DNA from: Croceicoccus naphthovorans
Lineage (GTDB): Bacteria > Pseudomonadota > Alphaproteobacteria > Sphingomonadales > Sphingomonadaceae
Assembly (NCBI RefSeq): GCF_001028705.1
Contig: NZ_CP011770.1
Coordinates: forward strand, 2,669,501-2,733,500
DNA length: 64,000 bases
Reading direction: 5' to 3'
Shown: one piece after another, positions 53,994-63,111 of the stretch
Layout of the letters: each line of letters begins with the position of its first letter
Numbering within the stretch: position 1 is the stretch's first letter
Notes under the pieces: generated by a model
What the model saw: the letters and a program-made list of their open reading frames with translations, nothing else
Told to the model about the DNA's origin: nothing
Database searches by the model: none
Made by a program: the position numbers and the translations under genes

Positions 53994-55031
53994 ATGCGCA
54001 ATCTGATGATGGGCATTGCCGCCGTCGCGCTGGCCGCAAGTGGGGCCTACGCACAGCCGGGTAACGGCAACGGAAACGGTAATGGCAAAGGAAACGGCAA
54101 CGCCGCTGCGGCCAAGGGCAACGGTGGCGGCGGACAGGCCAAGGGTAACGGCAATGCGAAGCACAACGCCGGCAACCCCGGAAACGGCGGGGGCAAAGCG
54201 CCGAAGGTTGCACGGTCCAACCCCGGTAATGGCGGGGGAAATGGCAATGCCAAGAACAACGCCCCCAAACGGGTCGTGGCCCAAGGCAACGGGAATGGAA
54301 ATGGCAACGGTAACGCCAAGATCCGCTCTGTCGGAAACGGCAATGGCAACGGAAACGGTAAAGCCGTGCGCGTCGATTATGACGACCGCCGCGATGGCGT
54401 GCGCGTCCGCGACCGGGGCGACATTTTCTCGTTCGACCGCCGCAATTCGATCGTCCGCGACTATGGGCTGATCGATGGGTGCCCCCCGGGCCTCGCCAAG
54501 AAGAACAACGGCTGCAACCCTCCGGGCCTCGTGAAGCGCGACTATTACAATTACGACCGGTCGGGATGGTGGGGCCTGCCCGGCCTGATCGACGGGCGTT
54601 ATCGCTATTACGACAACAACCTTGTGCGCTTGTCGCCGACAGGTTCGATCCTCGGCTATTATCCGCTTCTTGGCGGTGCGCTGGCGGCTGGCAATGTGTG
54701 GCCCGACTGGTTCGCCTACGAACCCGTGCCGACGTATTATGAGAGCTTCTACGGCCTTGGCCCGCGTGGCTATCGCTATGCCGACAACGTGCTCTATCGC
54801 GTCGATCCCGAAACCGCCGCGATCACATCGGTCGCCGCTCTGCTGACCGGGGACAGCTTCACCGTGGGTCAGCCGATGCCGATGGGATATGACGTGTACA
54901 ACGTTCCCTATGGCTATCGCGATCGGTACTACGACACGCCTGACGCCCATTATCGCTACAGCGATGGCTATGTGTACGAGATCGACCCGACCACACAGCT
55001 CGTCGCCGCTGCGATCGAATTGCTGATCTAA
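53994..55031 (+). CDS. secreted Gly/Asn-rich RcnB-like protein
   Basis: The 345-residue protein has a signal peptide (cleavage after AYA). A low-complexity region of about 100 residues follows with many GN repeats (for example PGNGNGNGNGKGNGNAAAAK), and then a folded C-terminal domain. That domain has LIDGCPPGLAKKNNGCNPPG, tyrosine-rich YRYYDNNLVRLSPTG and the RcnB-like GYRYADNVLYRVDPETAAIT and YRYSDGYVYEIDPTTQLVAA. RcnB binds nickel/cobalt in the periplasm of E. coli; whether this one does is unknown. It is 13 bases upstream of a fasciclin lipoprotein gene, and AAAGGAG lies ahead of its start. Confidence 0.75.
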   Translation: MRNLMMGIAAVALAASGAYAQPGNGNGNGNGKGNGNAAAAKGNGGGGQAKGNGNAKHNAGNPGNGGGKAPKVARSNPGNGGGNGNAKNNAPKRVVAQGNGNGNGNGNAKIRSVGNGNGNGNGKAVRVDYDDRRDGVRVRDRGDIFSFDRRNSIVRDYGLIDGCPPGLAKKNNGCNPPGLVKRDYYNYDRSGWWGLPGLIDGRYRYYDNNLVRLSPTGSILGYYPLLGGALAAGNVWPDWFAYEPVPTYYESFYGLGPRGYRYADNVLYRVDPETAAITSVAALLTGDSFTVGQPMPMGYDVYNVPYGYRDRYYDTPDAHYRYSDGYVYEIDPTTQLVAAAIELLI

Positions 55032-55044
55032 AGGAAGGCACGAC

Positions 55045-55596
55045 ATGAACCGTATCAAAAACCGCCGTGCCTTATTGGTCGCCGCATCGGTTGCCTTTGC
55101 GCTGCCGCTGGCCGCATGTTCTGGTACCGAAGAAGCTGCGACCGGCGAGACGGTCAGCAACGACACTTTGGCCAGCGAACTGGCCGATGCCGGATCGCTG
55201 GACAAGGCCAGCGCTGCATTGAAAGACAGCGGACTGGCGCAGGTCTTCGACGGGACCGCCAGCTATACACTGCTCGCCCCGACGGACGAAGCGTTCGACA
55301 AGATCGCCAGCGAAGGTCTGGACAAGCCGGAGAACAAGGCACTGCTCGCCGAAGTCTTGCGCGATCATGTCCTGCCCGGCGCGCTGAGTGAGAGTGACAT
55401 CGCCAAAGCCATCGAGAGCAATGGCGGCAAAGTCGAGATGACGACGATGGGCGACACCACTGTCACCTTCGCAATGGACGGCGACACGCTGACGGTCAGT
55501 GGGCCGGACGGGGCATCGGCGCGTGTCGTCGGCGAGCCGGTATTGGCCAGCAATGGCGCCGCAATGCCGATCGACACGGTGCTCCGCGCGCCCTGA
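55045..55596 (+). CDS. fasciclin-domain lipoprotein
   Basis: The 183-residue protein has a lipoprotein signal (LPLAAC). One FAS1 domain follows: SLDKASAALKDSGLAQVFDG, SYTLLAPTDEAFDKIASEGL (first conserved box), LLAEVLRDHVLPGALSESDI and a final GEPVLASNGAAMPIDTVLRA that replaces the usual NG.I..ID.VL. FAS1 domains mediate adhesion. Co-directional with the RcnB-like gene upstream and probably in one transcript ending at the terminator at 55622. Confidence 0.92.
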   Translation: MNRIKNRRALLVAASVAFALPLAACSGTEEAATGETVSNDTLASELADAGSLDKASAALKDSGLAQVFDGTASYTLLAPTDEAFDKIASEGLDKPENKALLAEVLRDHVLPGALSESDIAKAIESNGGKVEMTTMGDTTVTFAMDGDTLTVSGPDGASARVVGEPVLASNGAAMPIDTVLRAP

Positions 55597-55621
55597 TCCC
55601 CACCCGCTTAGCCAAGCAACG

Positions 55622-55651
55622 AAACGCCGGTCCGATTAGGCCGGCGTTTTC
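55622..55651. terminator. bidirectional terminator between the fasciclin gene and tamB
   Basis: AAACGCCGG-tccgattagg-CCGGCGTTT with TTCG after it on the + strand and A-rich flanks on the other side. It serves both convergent genes: it lies 25 bases past the fasciclin stop and just past the tamB stop at 55655. Confidence 0.75.
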
Positions 55652-55654
55652 GTA

Positions 55655-58600
55655 TCAGTAATCCTTGCTGATCTCGGCCTCTACGCCATTGCCACCCAGC
55701 GAAGATACCGTCGCCAATAGAGAGAGCCATGCGGTTACGCGGTATTCCAGCTCCGTCGCGGAATAGCCCTGCCCGTCGGTCACCAGTTCGACGTAGAGAT
55801 TGCGGCCAAGATACTCGCCGACAGCTACGCTGGTCCCCCGGCCCAAGGCCTCATCCGCACCGACGACACGCAGCCGGTCCAGCCCGATGGCGCTGCGCAG
55901 CTTGTTGATCGGGTCCAGCCCGCCGCCACCGCCGCCCTGCATCGACGCCAGCGCCGCACCCAACTGCAAGGCCTCTGGCGCGGAGATGTTGGCAATGGAA
56001 TCGCCGAACAGCAGACGCGACAGAACTTCTTCTTCGGGCAAGGCCGGAATCGAGCTGAACGCGATCTGCGGGGCGAGCGCGGTGCCGGTGATCGAGATGC
56101 GCGCATTGATTTCGTTGATGTCGGCCTCTGCCACAACGTCCAGACGCGGCGCGGGCGGGTTGGAGCCAGAGAAGCGGATACGCCCGCGCGTCAGTTCGAA
56201 CCGCTTGCCCGCGAATTCGTAGCCACCGCGCACAAGGTTCGCTTCGCCAAGAATACGCGGCTCGTCTGTTGTGCCGCGAAGCTGGATGTTGGCACCCCAT
56301 TCGCTGTCCAGACCCATGCCGGTCACGGTAAAGCGATTGTTCGCCTGCACATCGACAAGGTAGCGCCACGGCGCGCTGGGCGCGAGGCGTTCTACGCGGT
56401 CGGGCGGCGTGTTCACTTCGCGGCGGGGGATATTGGGCAGCGCGGCGGCCACCTCTGCATTGTTCAGCACCCAGTTGCCGCGCACCAGATCGAGCCGCCC
56501 GGCAATCGTCCCGACATTGTCGCGCATCACGATCCGCAGCGGCCCGGTCACCGCCGCCGACATATCGTCGCGGTTGAGCAGCATCGCATTGCGTGCGGCG
56601 ATCCGGATGTCCATGCCCACACCGCTGGTGGCGATGTCGGACAGGTCGATCGATCCGCTGCCCGAAACCGCGCCGCCGTTCGAAGCCTTACCCGCAAAGC
56701 GCGAGATGCGCAGGACCGATCCGTCGAAACTGCCGCGCGCGTCCAGCCCGGTGATGTCGGTGCCGGTCAGCGTCGATTGCAGCCGCAGGTCGTCCGCCCG
56801 CAGAGTGCCGCGCACTTGCGGATTATCCAGCGTGCCGGTCACGTTGCCCGCCACGCGCACCGGTCCGGTCAGGTCGAAGGTTTCGATCGCGGCCAGACGC
56901 CACAGGGCATCGGCCGGGCCGTCATAACGCATCTGCGCGAAGAGGTTTCCGGCGCGCAAACGCTCCACCAGCCCACCCCGCGCAGGCAATCCGCCAATCC
57001 GTGCCTGTAACCGGCCGTGTTGCGAAGCCCCGTCGCGGAACACGGCCTTCGCCTGAAGGTCGTTGGTCGACAAGTCCGCGACCAGCGCGATGTCGATGGG
57101 GCGCGATGTCAGGACAAGGCCCGACCGCGTCAGGTCATCGAACTTCAACCGCGCGCTGCCGGTGGCCAGCGTACCCGGTACGTTGTTGTATTCGACCACG
57201 CCTGAAAGCGTACCGCCCAGCCCAAGATCGGGCATTACAAGGTCCGTGATGTCCAGCGGCATGTCGGCGATCCGCACCGTGATCTGCGTCGCCTCGCCAT
57301 AGCGGCCCTCGGCCTGGATCGCGCCGCCCGCGAAGTTGATCTGCGAGCGTTCGAGCGTCCAGTCCTCGCCGGTTTTCACAAGCACCGCGCGGCGCGGCAT
57401 CGTGATCCGCTCCCCCGCATAGCGCCCGCGCGCACCGACCGAGATGCGATCCGGCGCAATATCGCCGATCAGGCGCAAGTTGAACCGCGCAGAGCGCCGT
57501 CCGGCAACATTGGCGCGGAACGTTCCAACGCCGTCGGTCAGTTCACCCTCTGCCGCCAGCCGCCCGATGAACATATTGCCGCGTGTGACGCCCTGCGCGT
57601 TCACCGCGCCGGTAAGGGTCGTTGAATCGCCGATGACGCCGTTCACCGCCAATCGCGCCGCGCGAACGGTAATCGGGGTCGGCCCCTCGAACCGCGCGTT
57701 GCGCACGATCACATCGGCATCGATGCCCTGCCCCGCCGCTTGCGGTGTGAGCGAGACCATGCCCTCTACCCCGCCGCCGTTCAGCGCCAAGGTGCCGTTC
57801 GCGCCGCCATCTTCTAGCGTCAGCGTTCCGGCCAAGGTCGTGTCGGACACGGTCAGCCGCTCTATATTTACCTGCGTCGGCCCGTCGGCCGGCATGACGA
57901 GGAACATCTCGCCCTCAAACGGGCCCAGCGTCGATCCGCCCTCGGTCTCTATTGCAAAGCCATCGCCGGTCGGGTCGATGGCGACACGAACGTCTGTCAG
58001 CCCCGCGGCGGGTAGCGGGCTGGCAAAGACCAGCACCGCGTGTGGTCCCGAACCGTCGATGGTGCTGTCCACCGTGAACGGGCCATAGGTCGCCTGCTCA
58101 CCCCGCCCCGTCAGCGTGACGGTACCATCGGTGCGGCGCGTGCCCGAAATCATCATGCGCAAGTTGCGTGACGAAAGCCGCGCCATCTGCACCAGGACCG
58201 GCGCATTGGCCGATGTCGTCACGTCCGCCTTCACGGCGATCTGCGGCCCGGCCAGATTGGCCAGCGTCGCATTCGAAACCTGCGTCAGCTTGCCATCCAG
58301 TGCGGCGCGCACCGACCAGCCCTGCGCCCCGCCCAGCACCGCCTCTATATCGGCCAGCACATTGGCGCGACCCATGCCTTCCAGTTGCACGCCCTGCATC
58401 GCGACCGGCCCGGTCAGCGTATAGCGCCCCGCATCGGTATTCCCCGCCAGCCGCATCCGCGCATCGACACCCGGCGCGGCCAGCACCAGATCGTCTGAAG
58501 CGACTGCGCCGTCGCGCCATGTCACCGTTCCGGTAAGCGCCGCGCCGACCAGCCGCGGATCGAGCAGTTCCACGCCCGTCTCGATCCTGTCCGCGCGCAG

Positions 58601-59830
58601 GTTGATCGGCAGGGTCAGCCCGTTCTCGTCCCACGTCGCATCGCCGGTGGCGAGGATGCCCGCCAACTCGCTCGTCCCCGCCGCAATTCGGTTGCCCGTC
58701 ACGCGATAACCGATGTCGAGATCCTGAAACGACCCATCGAGATCGAGCTTTGCGCGCAGGTTCTCGGCCCGCACGCCCAGCAGGTCGGGATCGGTCACGC
58801 GGCTGCGCAGCGTCAGCCCGTCGAACAGGTTGTCCGCTAGGTCGACCGTGCCCTTGGCATGTGCCCAGACTCCATCGCCGACAACGATCGCGGTGCCATC
58901 GAAAACGCTGCCCTCGAACGTCGTCGCCAGCTTTACCGACAGTGCATCGCCAATGGCACGGGCCGGGATACCGATAAAGATGTCGCCGGGGAACACCTGC
59001 CCCGATGCGCCATAGACCGCGTCCTGCTTGGTCAGGCGCATGGCCGCGAATTTCTCGCCGCCCTCTGTAACATAAAGCCCGCCGGTCCAGTCCGCCCACG
59101 TGCCGTCGCCGCGGATCATCGCGCTGACATCGTCCTCCGCCCCGACCAGTCCGGCGAGGAAGCCGCCCTTCGGCGCCTTGTAGCGGAAAGCGAGGTCGAG
59201 CAGGTTCTTGCGTTCCGACGCGTCGAGATGGACGAACAATTCATCCTCTCCGCCCAGTTCGCCCAGCACGTTCAGCTTCGCCCGCCCGTTCGCAAGGTCC
59301 GCATTGGCACGCAGGTTCACCGTCCGCCCGATGCCTGCCACGGCCTCGTCGACATAGAGCCGGTCCAGTTCCAGTCGATCTATCCGGATCGGAAAATCGG
59401 GCAGCAAGGGCGCATCGGGATCGCCCGGCTCCAGTTCCGGCAGGCGCGACAGGGTCCCGCGCCGCAGGACCAGTTTGCGCACGTCGAGCCCGCTGGTGAA
59501 CCATTTCAGCGGTCGCCAGTCGAGGTCGATCTCCGGCACCGTCAGGAACGTGCCCTGCTTGTCGCTGAACTCCACGTCATGCAGCGTCGCGCGTGAAAGG
59601 ACCGAACCGTCGATTCGCCCGACCTTCACACGCAGGCCCGATGCGGGCGCGTAGGATGCGATGCTGTCGGTGATGAAGCGATGCCCGATCGAACTGTCGA
59701 GCAAGAGCGCGCCGACGCCCAGCAAGCCGATCAGGCCCAGCACCGCCGCCGCAAACCGCCGCCGCCAGTACTTGCCCCAGTCGCGCCTGGGCCGCTCTGG
59801 CGGCGTATCGGGGAGCTTCTCCTCGGCCAT
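55655..59830 (-). CDS. tamB: translocation and assembly module protein TamB
   Basis: The 1,391-residue protein has one N-terminal anchor helix (AAVLGLIGLLGVGALLLDSS). The AsmA-like start follows (ASGLRVKVGRIDGSVLSRAT, WFTSGLDVRKLVLRRGTLSR), then very long beta-helical repeats. The conserved TamB domain closes the chain, with GRIRFSGSNPPAPRLDVVAE, ISITGTALAPQIAFSSIPAL and LPEEEVLSRLLFGDSIANIS, plus LYVELVTDGQGYSATELEYR at the end. TamB spans the periplasm and with TamA helps insert outer-membrane proteins or move phospholipids. Its ATG overlaps the tamA stop region. Confidence 0.95.
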   Translation of the reverse strand: MAEEKLPDTPPERPRRDWGKYWRRRFAAAVLGLIGLLGVGALLLDSSIGHRFITDSIASYAPASGLRVKVGRIDGSVLSRATLHDVEFSDKQGTFLTVPEIDLDWRPLKWFTSGLDVRKLVLRRGTLSRLPELEPGDPDAPLLPDFPIRIDRLELDRLYVDEAVAGIGRTVNLRANADLANGRAKLNVLGELGGEDELFVHLDASERKNLLDLAFRYKAPKGGFLAGLVGAEDDVSAMIRGDGTWADWTGGLYVTEGGEKFAAMRLTKQDAVYGASGQVFPGDIFIGIPARAIGDALSVKLATTFEGSVFDGTAIVVGDGVWAHAKGTVDLADNLFDGLTLRSRVTDPDLLGVRAENLRAKLDLDGSFQDLDIGYRVTGNRIAAGTSELAGILATGDATWDENGLTLPINLRADRIETGVELLDPRLVGAALTGTVTWRDGAVASDDLVLAAPGVDARMRLAGNTDAGRYTLTGPVAMQGVQLEGMGRANVLADIEAVLGGAQGWSVRAALDGKLTQVSNATLANLAGPQIAVKADVTTSANAPVLVQMARLSSRNLRMMISGTRRTDGTVTLTGRGEQATYGPFTVDSTIDGSGPHAVLVFASPLPAAGLTDVRVAIDPTGDGFAIETEGGSTLGPFEGEMFLVMPADGPTQVNIERLTVSDTTLAGTLTLEDGGANGTLALNGGGVEGMVSLTPQAAGQGIDADVIVRNARFEGPTPITVRAARLAVNGVIGDSTTLTGAVNAQGVTRGNMFIGRLAAEGELTDGVGTFRANVAGRRSARFNLRLIGDIAPDRISVGARGRYAGERITMPRRAVLVKTGEDWTLERSQINFAGGAIQAEGRYGEATQITVRIADMPLDITDLVMPDLGLGGTLSGVVEYNNVPGTLATGSARLKFDDLTRSGLVLTSRPIDIALVADLSTNDLQAKAVFRDGASQHGRLQARIGGLPARGGLVERLRAGNLFAQMRYDGPADALWRLAAIETFDLTGPVRVAGNVTGTLDNPQVRGTLRADDLRLQSTLTGTDITGLDARGSFDGSVLRISRFAGKASNGGAVSGSGSIDLSDIATSGVGMDIRIAARNAMLLNRDDMSAAVTGPLRIVMRDNVGTIAGRLDLVRGNWVLNNAEVAAALPNIPRREVNTPPDRVERLAPSAPWRYLVDVQANNRFTVTGMGLDSEWGANIQLRGTTDEPRILGEANLVRGGYEFAGKRFELTRGRIRFSGSNPPAPRLDVVAEADINEINARISITGTALAPQIAFSSIPALPEEEVLSRLLFGDSIANISAPEALQLGAALASMQGGGGGGLDPINKLRSAIGLDRLRVVGADEALGRGTSVAVGEYLGRNLYVELVTDGQGYSATELEYRVTAWLSLLATVSSLGGNGVEAEISKDY

Positions 59831-62133
59831 CAGAACGCCTGCCCCAGAGCGACATACACGCCGATGCGGCTGTCGCCCGGACGCGGATTCAGCGGCGTCG
59901 CCACGTCAACACGCAGCGGGCCGAAGTTGGTGTGATAGCGGATGCCGACTCCCGCGCCGAACTGCAGGTCGCGCAGGCGCGGCGTGGTCGTGGTGTCGAC
60001 CGCGCCCGCGTCGATAAACGGCACGACCGAAAGCGATCCGTCGAACAAGCCGGTGCGCACGCGCGCCTCCAGCGAAGCCTCGACCAGAGAGCGTCCGCCG
60101 GTCGGGTCACCCAGATCGTCCTGCGGTCCGATCTGCTGATAGCCATAGCCGCGCACCGATCCGCCGCCACCGGCATAGAGCCTGCGCGACGGCGCTATAT
60201 CGCGCAGCGATGCGCCCTGTATGGTCCCGAATTTCGCGCGGCCAGCCAGCACGACGCTATCCCCGAACGGCTGGTAATAGCGGCCTTCCAGCGAGTTGCG
60301 GGCATAGAACGATTGTGCGCCATTGTTGCGCGACACCTCGGGCGAAACCCACGCCTCCAGCCGCCAGCCGTTCGTCGGGTCCAGCAGGTCATCGCTCTGG
60401 TCAAACAGCACCCGGCCCGGCAGCGCGGCAACGAAATAGGTTTCGCGCGGGCCGACGTCGCCATCCAGCGTGCCCTCGCGCTCCTGCGTCGCGACCAGTT
60501 CCAGCCCGACCGACCACGAAAATTCCTTCTGGAAGATCAGCGTCGAAAGCCGCTCGAACTTGCCGATGGCCGAAATCGTCCGCGCCTCATAGGCATCGCG
60601 ATCGATCGTGTTGGCAAAAACGTCGAGCGAGAGCACCCGGTCCCGCCCGTGCCAGTTGTTGCGGCGGAATGTCGCGCCCAGCAGCTGTTCCTGTGTGCCG
60701 GCCACGGCGCGGACGCGCAGCATGCCTTCGGGCGGGAAGAAGTTGCGGTGTTCCCAGCTCGCCTCGGCCCGGAACCCGTCGGTGGTGGCATAGCCCAGCG
60801 ATCCGGCGATGGTGCGCAGCGGCGCTTCGGTCAGGTCGACGTCGAGCTCGACCGTCCCCGGTTCTCCATTCGCGGGCGGCGCGGTTTCGCGCGGCTGGAT
60901 GGACAGCGTGGAGACCAGCCCGGTGGCAAGGATCGCGCGGCGCAGGTCCTCTACATCGCTTTCCTTGTAGAGATCGCCGGCATCGAAACGGGCGATTTCT
61001 GACAGGTGCTTGCCCGAGAGGAAATCGGGCATTGTCGACACGACCGAACCAAATCGATACTTGCCGCCCGGCTCTACCGTCAGGTTCAGGTCCGCCTCGT
61101 CGCGCGCATGATCGACCAGCAGGTCGGGCGCGCCGACTTCGGCAAAGGCATAGCCGTTTTCGCCCAGCGCAACGTCTAGGTCGATGCGTTCGAAGACGAT
61201 CGCATCCTCGCTGACGTAATCGCCGCTCTCGATCTCGAACGCCTTGCGCAGGGTTTCGAAATCCGCGCCGGTCTGCGCCAGATTGCCAAGATCGATCAGG
61301 CCAAAGCGATAGCGCGGGCCGGGATCGATGTTGAAGATAAAGCGCGCATCGCGCGGGCGCACCGCGCCGTTCTCGCCCGACCCCTCGCCCTCTGCCGGGG
61401 TGCGCACTCGTTGACGCACGTCGGCGTCGTAGAAGCCATAGACCGAAAGCAATTGCTCCAGCGTTTCCTGATCCGCGCGCGCGCGGTTGGCCAGCTGTGC
61501 CAGGTTGTCGTCGCCATCGGCCAGTGTCTCGATATCCGAAAGCGCAAGGAACCGGTCGCGGAACTCGTCGATCTTGTCGAAGTCGGCAAAGCTTTCCGGG
61601 TAATTCAGCGTAATCTTTTTCGACAGCTCGACCCGCGTACGCTCTTCCCGCTCTTCTTCGGCGGCCGCCATTTCGGGCAGGGCCAGATCGGCGGCAGGGC
61701 GTTCGTTGCGACGAGAAAGGTCTTCGGCCAGCTGGGGATCTTCCTCCAGCGGCTCTATCGCGATGTCCAGATCCTCCTCCGGCCACGCCAGCGTCATTTC
61801 CGGCGGATCGCTTAGCGGCGTATCGGGATCGGGGCCGGCATCTTCGGGCGTGCGCGCGGCCTCTGTATCGACGGCCCAGCTTTCCGGGTCGGCAATCGCC
61901 GAATCGGGGATCAGTTCTTCCAATTCGGGATCGGCATCGCGCGATTGGGCATAGGCGGGTGTCGCGCCCAGCGCGGCAATAACCATCGCGCTGGCCCCGC
62001 AAGCAAGCGCAATCCGGCGTAACGGATTAATCGCGAGTCGGATCGGCTGTGTTGTGGAGCGGTCGCTGATCGGCCACCCCGTCCTTCGACAGGACCGCAG
62101 TTTCGCGATCGCGTCGCGGAGCAGATGCGGCAT
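59830..62133 (-). CDS. tamA: translocation and assembly module protein TamA (BamA/Omp85 family)
   Basis: The protein has a signal peptide ending ATPAYAQ, an acidic Pro/Glu-rich segment, POTRA domains ([60 protein letters not shown]) and a 16-strand barrel. [20 protein letters not shown] is the Omp85 (V/I)RG(Y/F) lock. The chain ends [11 protein letters not shown], a typical barrel end with terminal Phe. The start is unclear: ATG 62133 lies inside bpt (106-base overlap) and gives a long n-region; the next in-frame ATG (about 61989) would leave a very short signal peptide. I list 62133. Confidence 0.9.
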   Translation of the reverse strand: MPHLLRDAIAKLRSCRRTGWPISDRSTTQPIRLAINPLRRIALACGASAMVIAALGATPAYAQSRDADPELEELIPDSAIADPESWAVDTEAARTPEDAGPDPDTPLSDPPEMTLAWPEEDLDIAIEPLEEDPQLAEDLSRRNERPAADLALPEMAAAEEEREERTRVELSKKITLNYPESFADFDKIDEFRDRFLALSDIETLADGDDNLAQLANRARADQETLEQLLSVYGFYDADVRQRVRTPAEGEGSGENGAVRPRDARFIFNIDPGPRYRFGLIDLGNLAQTGADFETLRKAFEIESGDYVSEDAIVFERIDLDVALGENGYAFAEVGAPDLLVDHARDEADLNLTVEPGGKYRFGSVVSTMPDFLSGKHLSEIARFDAGDLYKESDVEDLRRAILATGLVSTLSIQPRETAPPANGEPGTVELDVDLTEAPLRTIAGSLGYATTDGFRAEASWEHRNFFPPEGMLRVRAVAGTQEQLLGATFRRNNWHGRDRVLSLDVFANTIDRDAYEARTISAIGKFERLSTLIFQKEFSWSVGLELVATQEREGTLDGDVGPRETYFVAALPGRVLFDQSDDLLDPTNGWRLEAWVSPEVSRNNGAQSFYARNSLEGRYYQPFGDSVVLAGRAKFGTIQGASLRDIAPSRRLYAGGGGSVRGYGYQQIGPQDDLGDPTGGRSLVEASLEARVRTGLFDGSLSVVPFIDAGAVDTTTTPRLRDLQFGAGVGIRYHTNFGPLRVDVATPLNPRPGDSRIGVYVALGQAF

Positions 62134-62890
62134 CGGCAATAAGGTCGCTCTGCCGCGTAGGGTCGAACCGTTCCCATCCGTCTGCGCCAAGCCGTTCAAG
62201 CGGGCGATAGCGGATCTTGTATTGCATACGCGACGATCCCTCGATCCAGTAGCCGAGGTAGACGTAGGCAAGCCCTGCTTCGGCGGCCCGTCGGATGTGG
62301 TCGAGTATGATATAGTTGCCGAGCCCTGACCGCGACTCATGGTCCGGATCATAAAACGAATAGATCATTGAAAGACCATCGTTTTGCCGGTCCGTCAAGC
62401 ACGCACCGACCAGCCGCCCGGGCTCGCCGTCGACCGAAGGCTCCCGATATTCGACGATATAGCTGGTGACGGGCGTCTGCTCGACCATGTCGGCATAGTC
62501 CATCTCGTCCATCGCGGCCATGCCGCCGCCAGGGTGGCGGCTGGCCAGATAGCGTTGCAGCAGTTCGAACTGTTCCACCGTAGACCAGGGACGGCAAGCA
62601 GTGGCGATCAGGTCGGAATTGCGTGACAGCGTGCGCGCCTGCGACTTGCTGGCGCGGAAGGCAGTCGTCACGACCCGCACGGAAACGCAGGCGTTGCAAC
62701 CAGCGCAGGACGGGCGATAGGCGACCGTCTGGCTGCGGCGGAAACCAATGCGGGAAAGCGCATCGTTCAGCGAATCGGCGTCGGGGCCCGAAAGCTCGGT
62801 AAACACCTTTCGCTCCTGCCGTCCCGGCAGATACGGACAGGGAGCGGGGGCCGTCACGTAGAAGCGGGGGAAACGAACCGGAGCGGTCAC
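62027..62890 (-). CDS. bpt: aspartate/glutamate leucyltransferase
   Basis: GTG 62890 gives 287 residues, close to the family. The enzyme moves leucine from Leu-tRNA onto proteins with N-terminal Asp or Glu, marking them for ClpAP degradation. [40 protein letters not shown] (the Cys cluster), [40 protein letters not shown] and [20 protein letters not shown] are its conserved blocks. The last codons overlap the upstream end of tamA. Confidence 0.94.
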   Translation of the reverse strand: MTAPVRFPRFYVTAPAPCPYLPGRQERKVFTELSGPDADSLNDALSRIGFRRSQTVAYRPSCAGCNACVSVRVVTTAFRASKSQARTLSRNSDLIATACRPWSTVEQFELLQRYLASRHPGGGMAAMDEMDYADMVEQTPVTSYIVEYREPSVDGEPGRLVGACLTDRQNDGLSMIYSFYDPDHESRSGLGNYIILDHIRRAAEAGLAYVYLGYWIEGSSRMQYKIRYRPLERLGADGWERFDPTRQSDLIADAASAPRRDRETAVLSKDGVADQRPLHNTADPTRD

Positions 62891-63111
62891 GAACGGGTAC
62901 CTGTTACCTTCAGCCAGTGTGGCGGCGCGGCGGTCGGTCCGGGCACTGGACCGACCTGCCGTCCGGCACCGCGCGACGGCGAACCAGGAAGAGCCGCCTG
63001 CGGTGCGATGACGGACGTTATGCCGCACATGGCAAAAAGGTTAAAGACCATTAACTACGTTACTGCGTATCAGGACGGCACAATTCAAGCCGCGATACGC
63101 ACAACGCAGGG

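Noticed and set aside
53940..55205. A 421-codon minus-strand frame opposite the RcnB-like and fasciclin genes
   Set aside because: Its Val/Ala/Ile runs mirror the GN repeats; the + strand genes have signal peptides, ribosome-binding sites and domain motifs.
63041..63055. TTAA-agacca-TTAAC between ilvA and bpt as a CtrA box
   Set aside because: The spacing is six, not seven, bases and there is no supporting context, so it is left unannotated.
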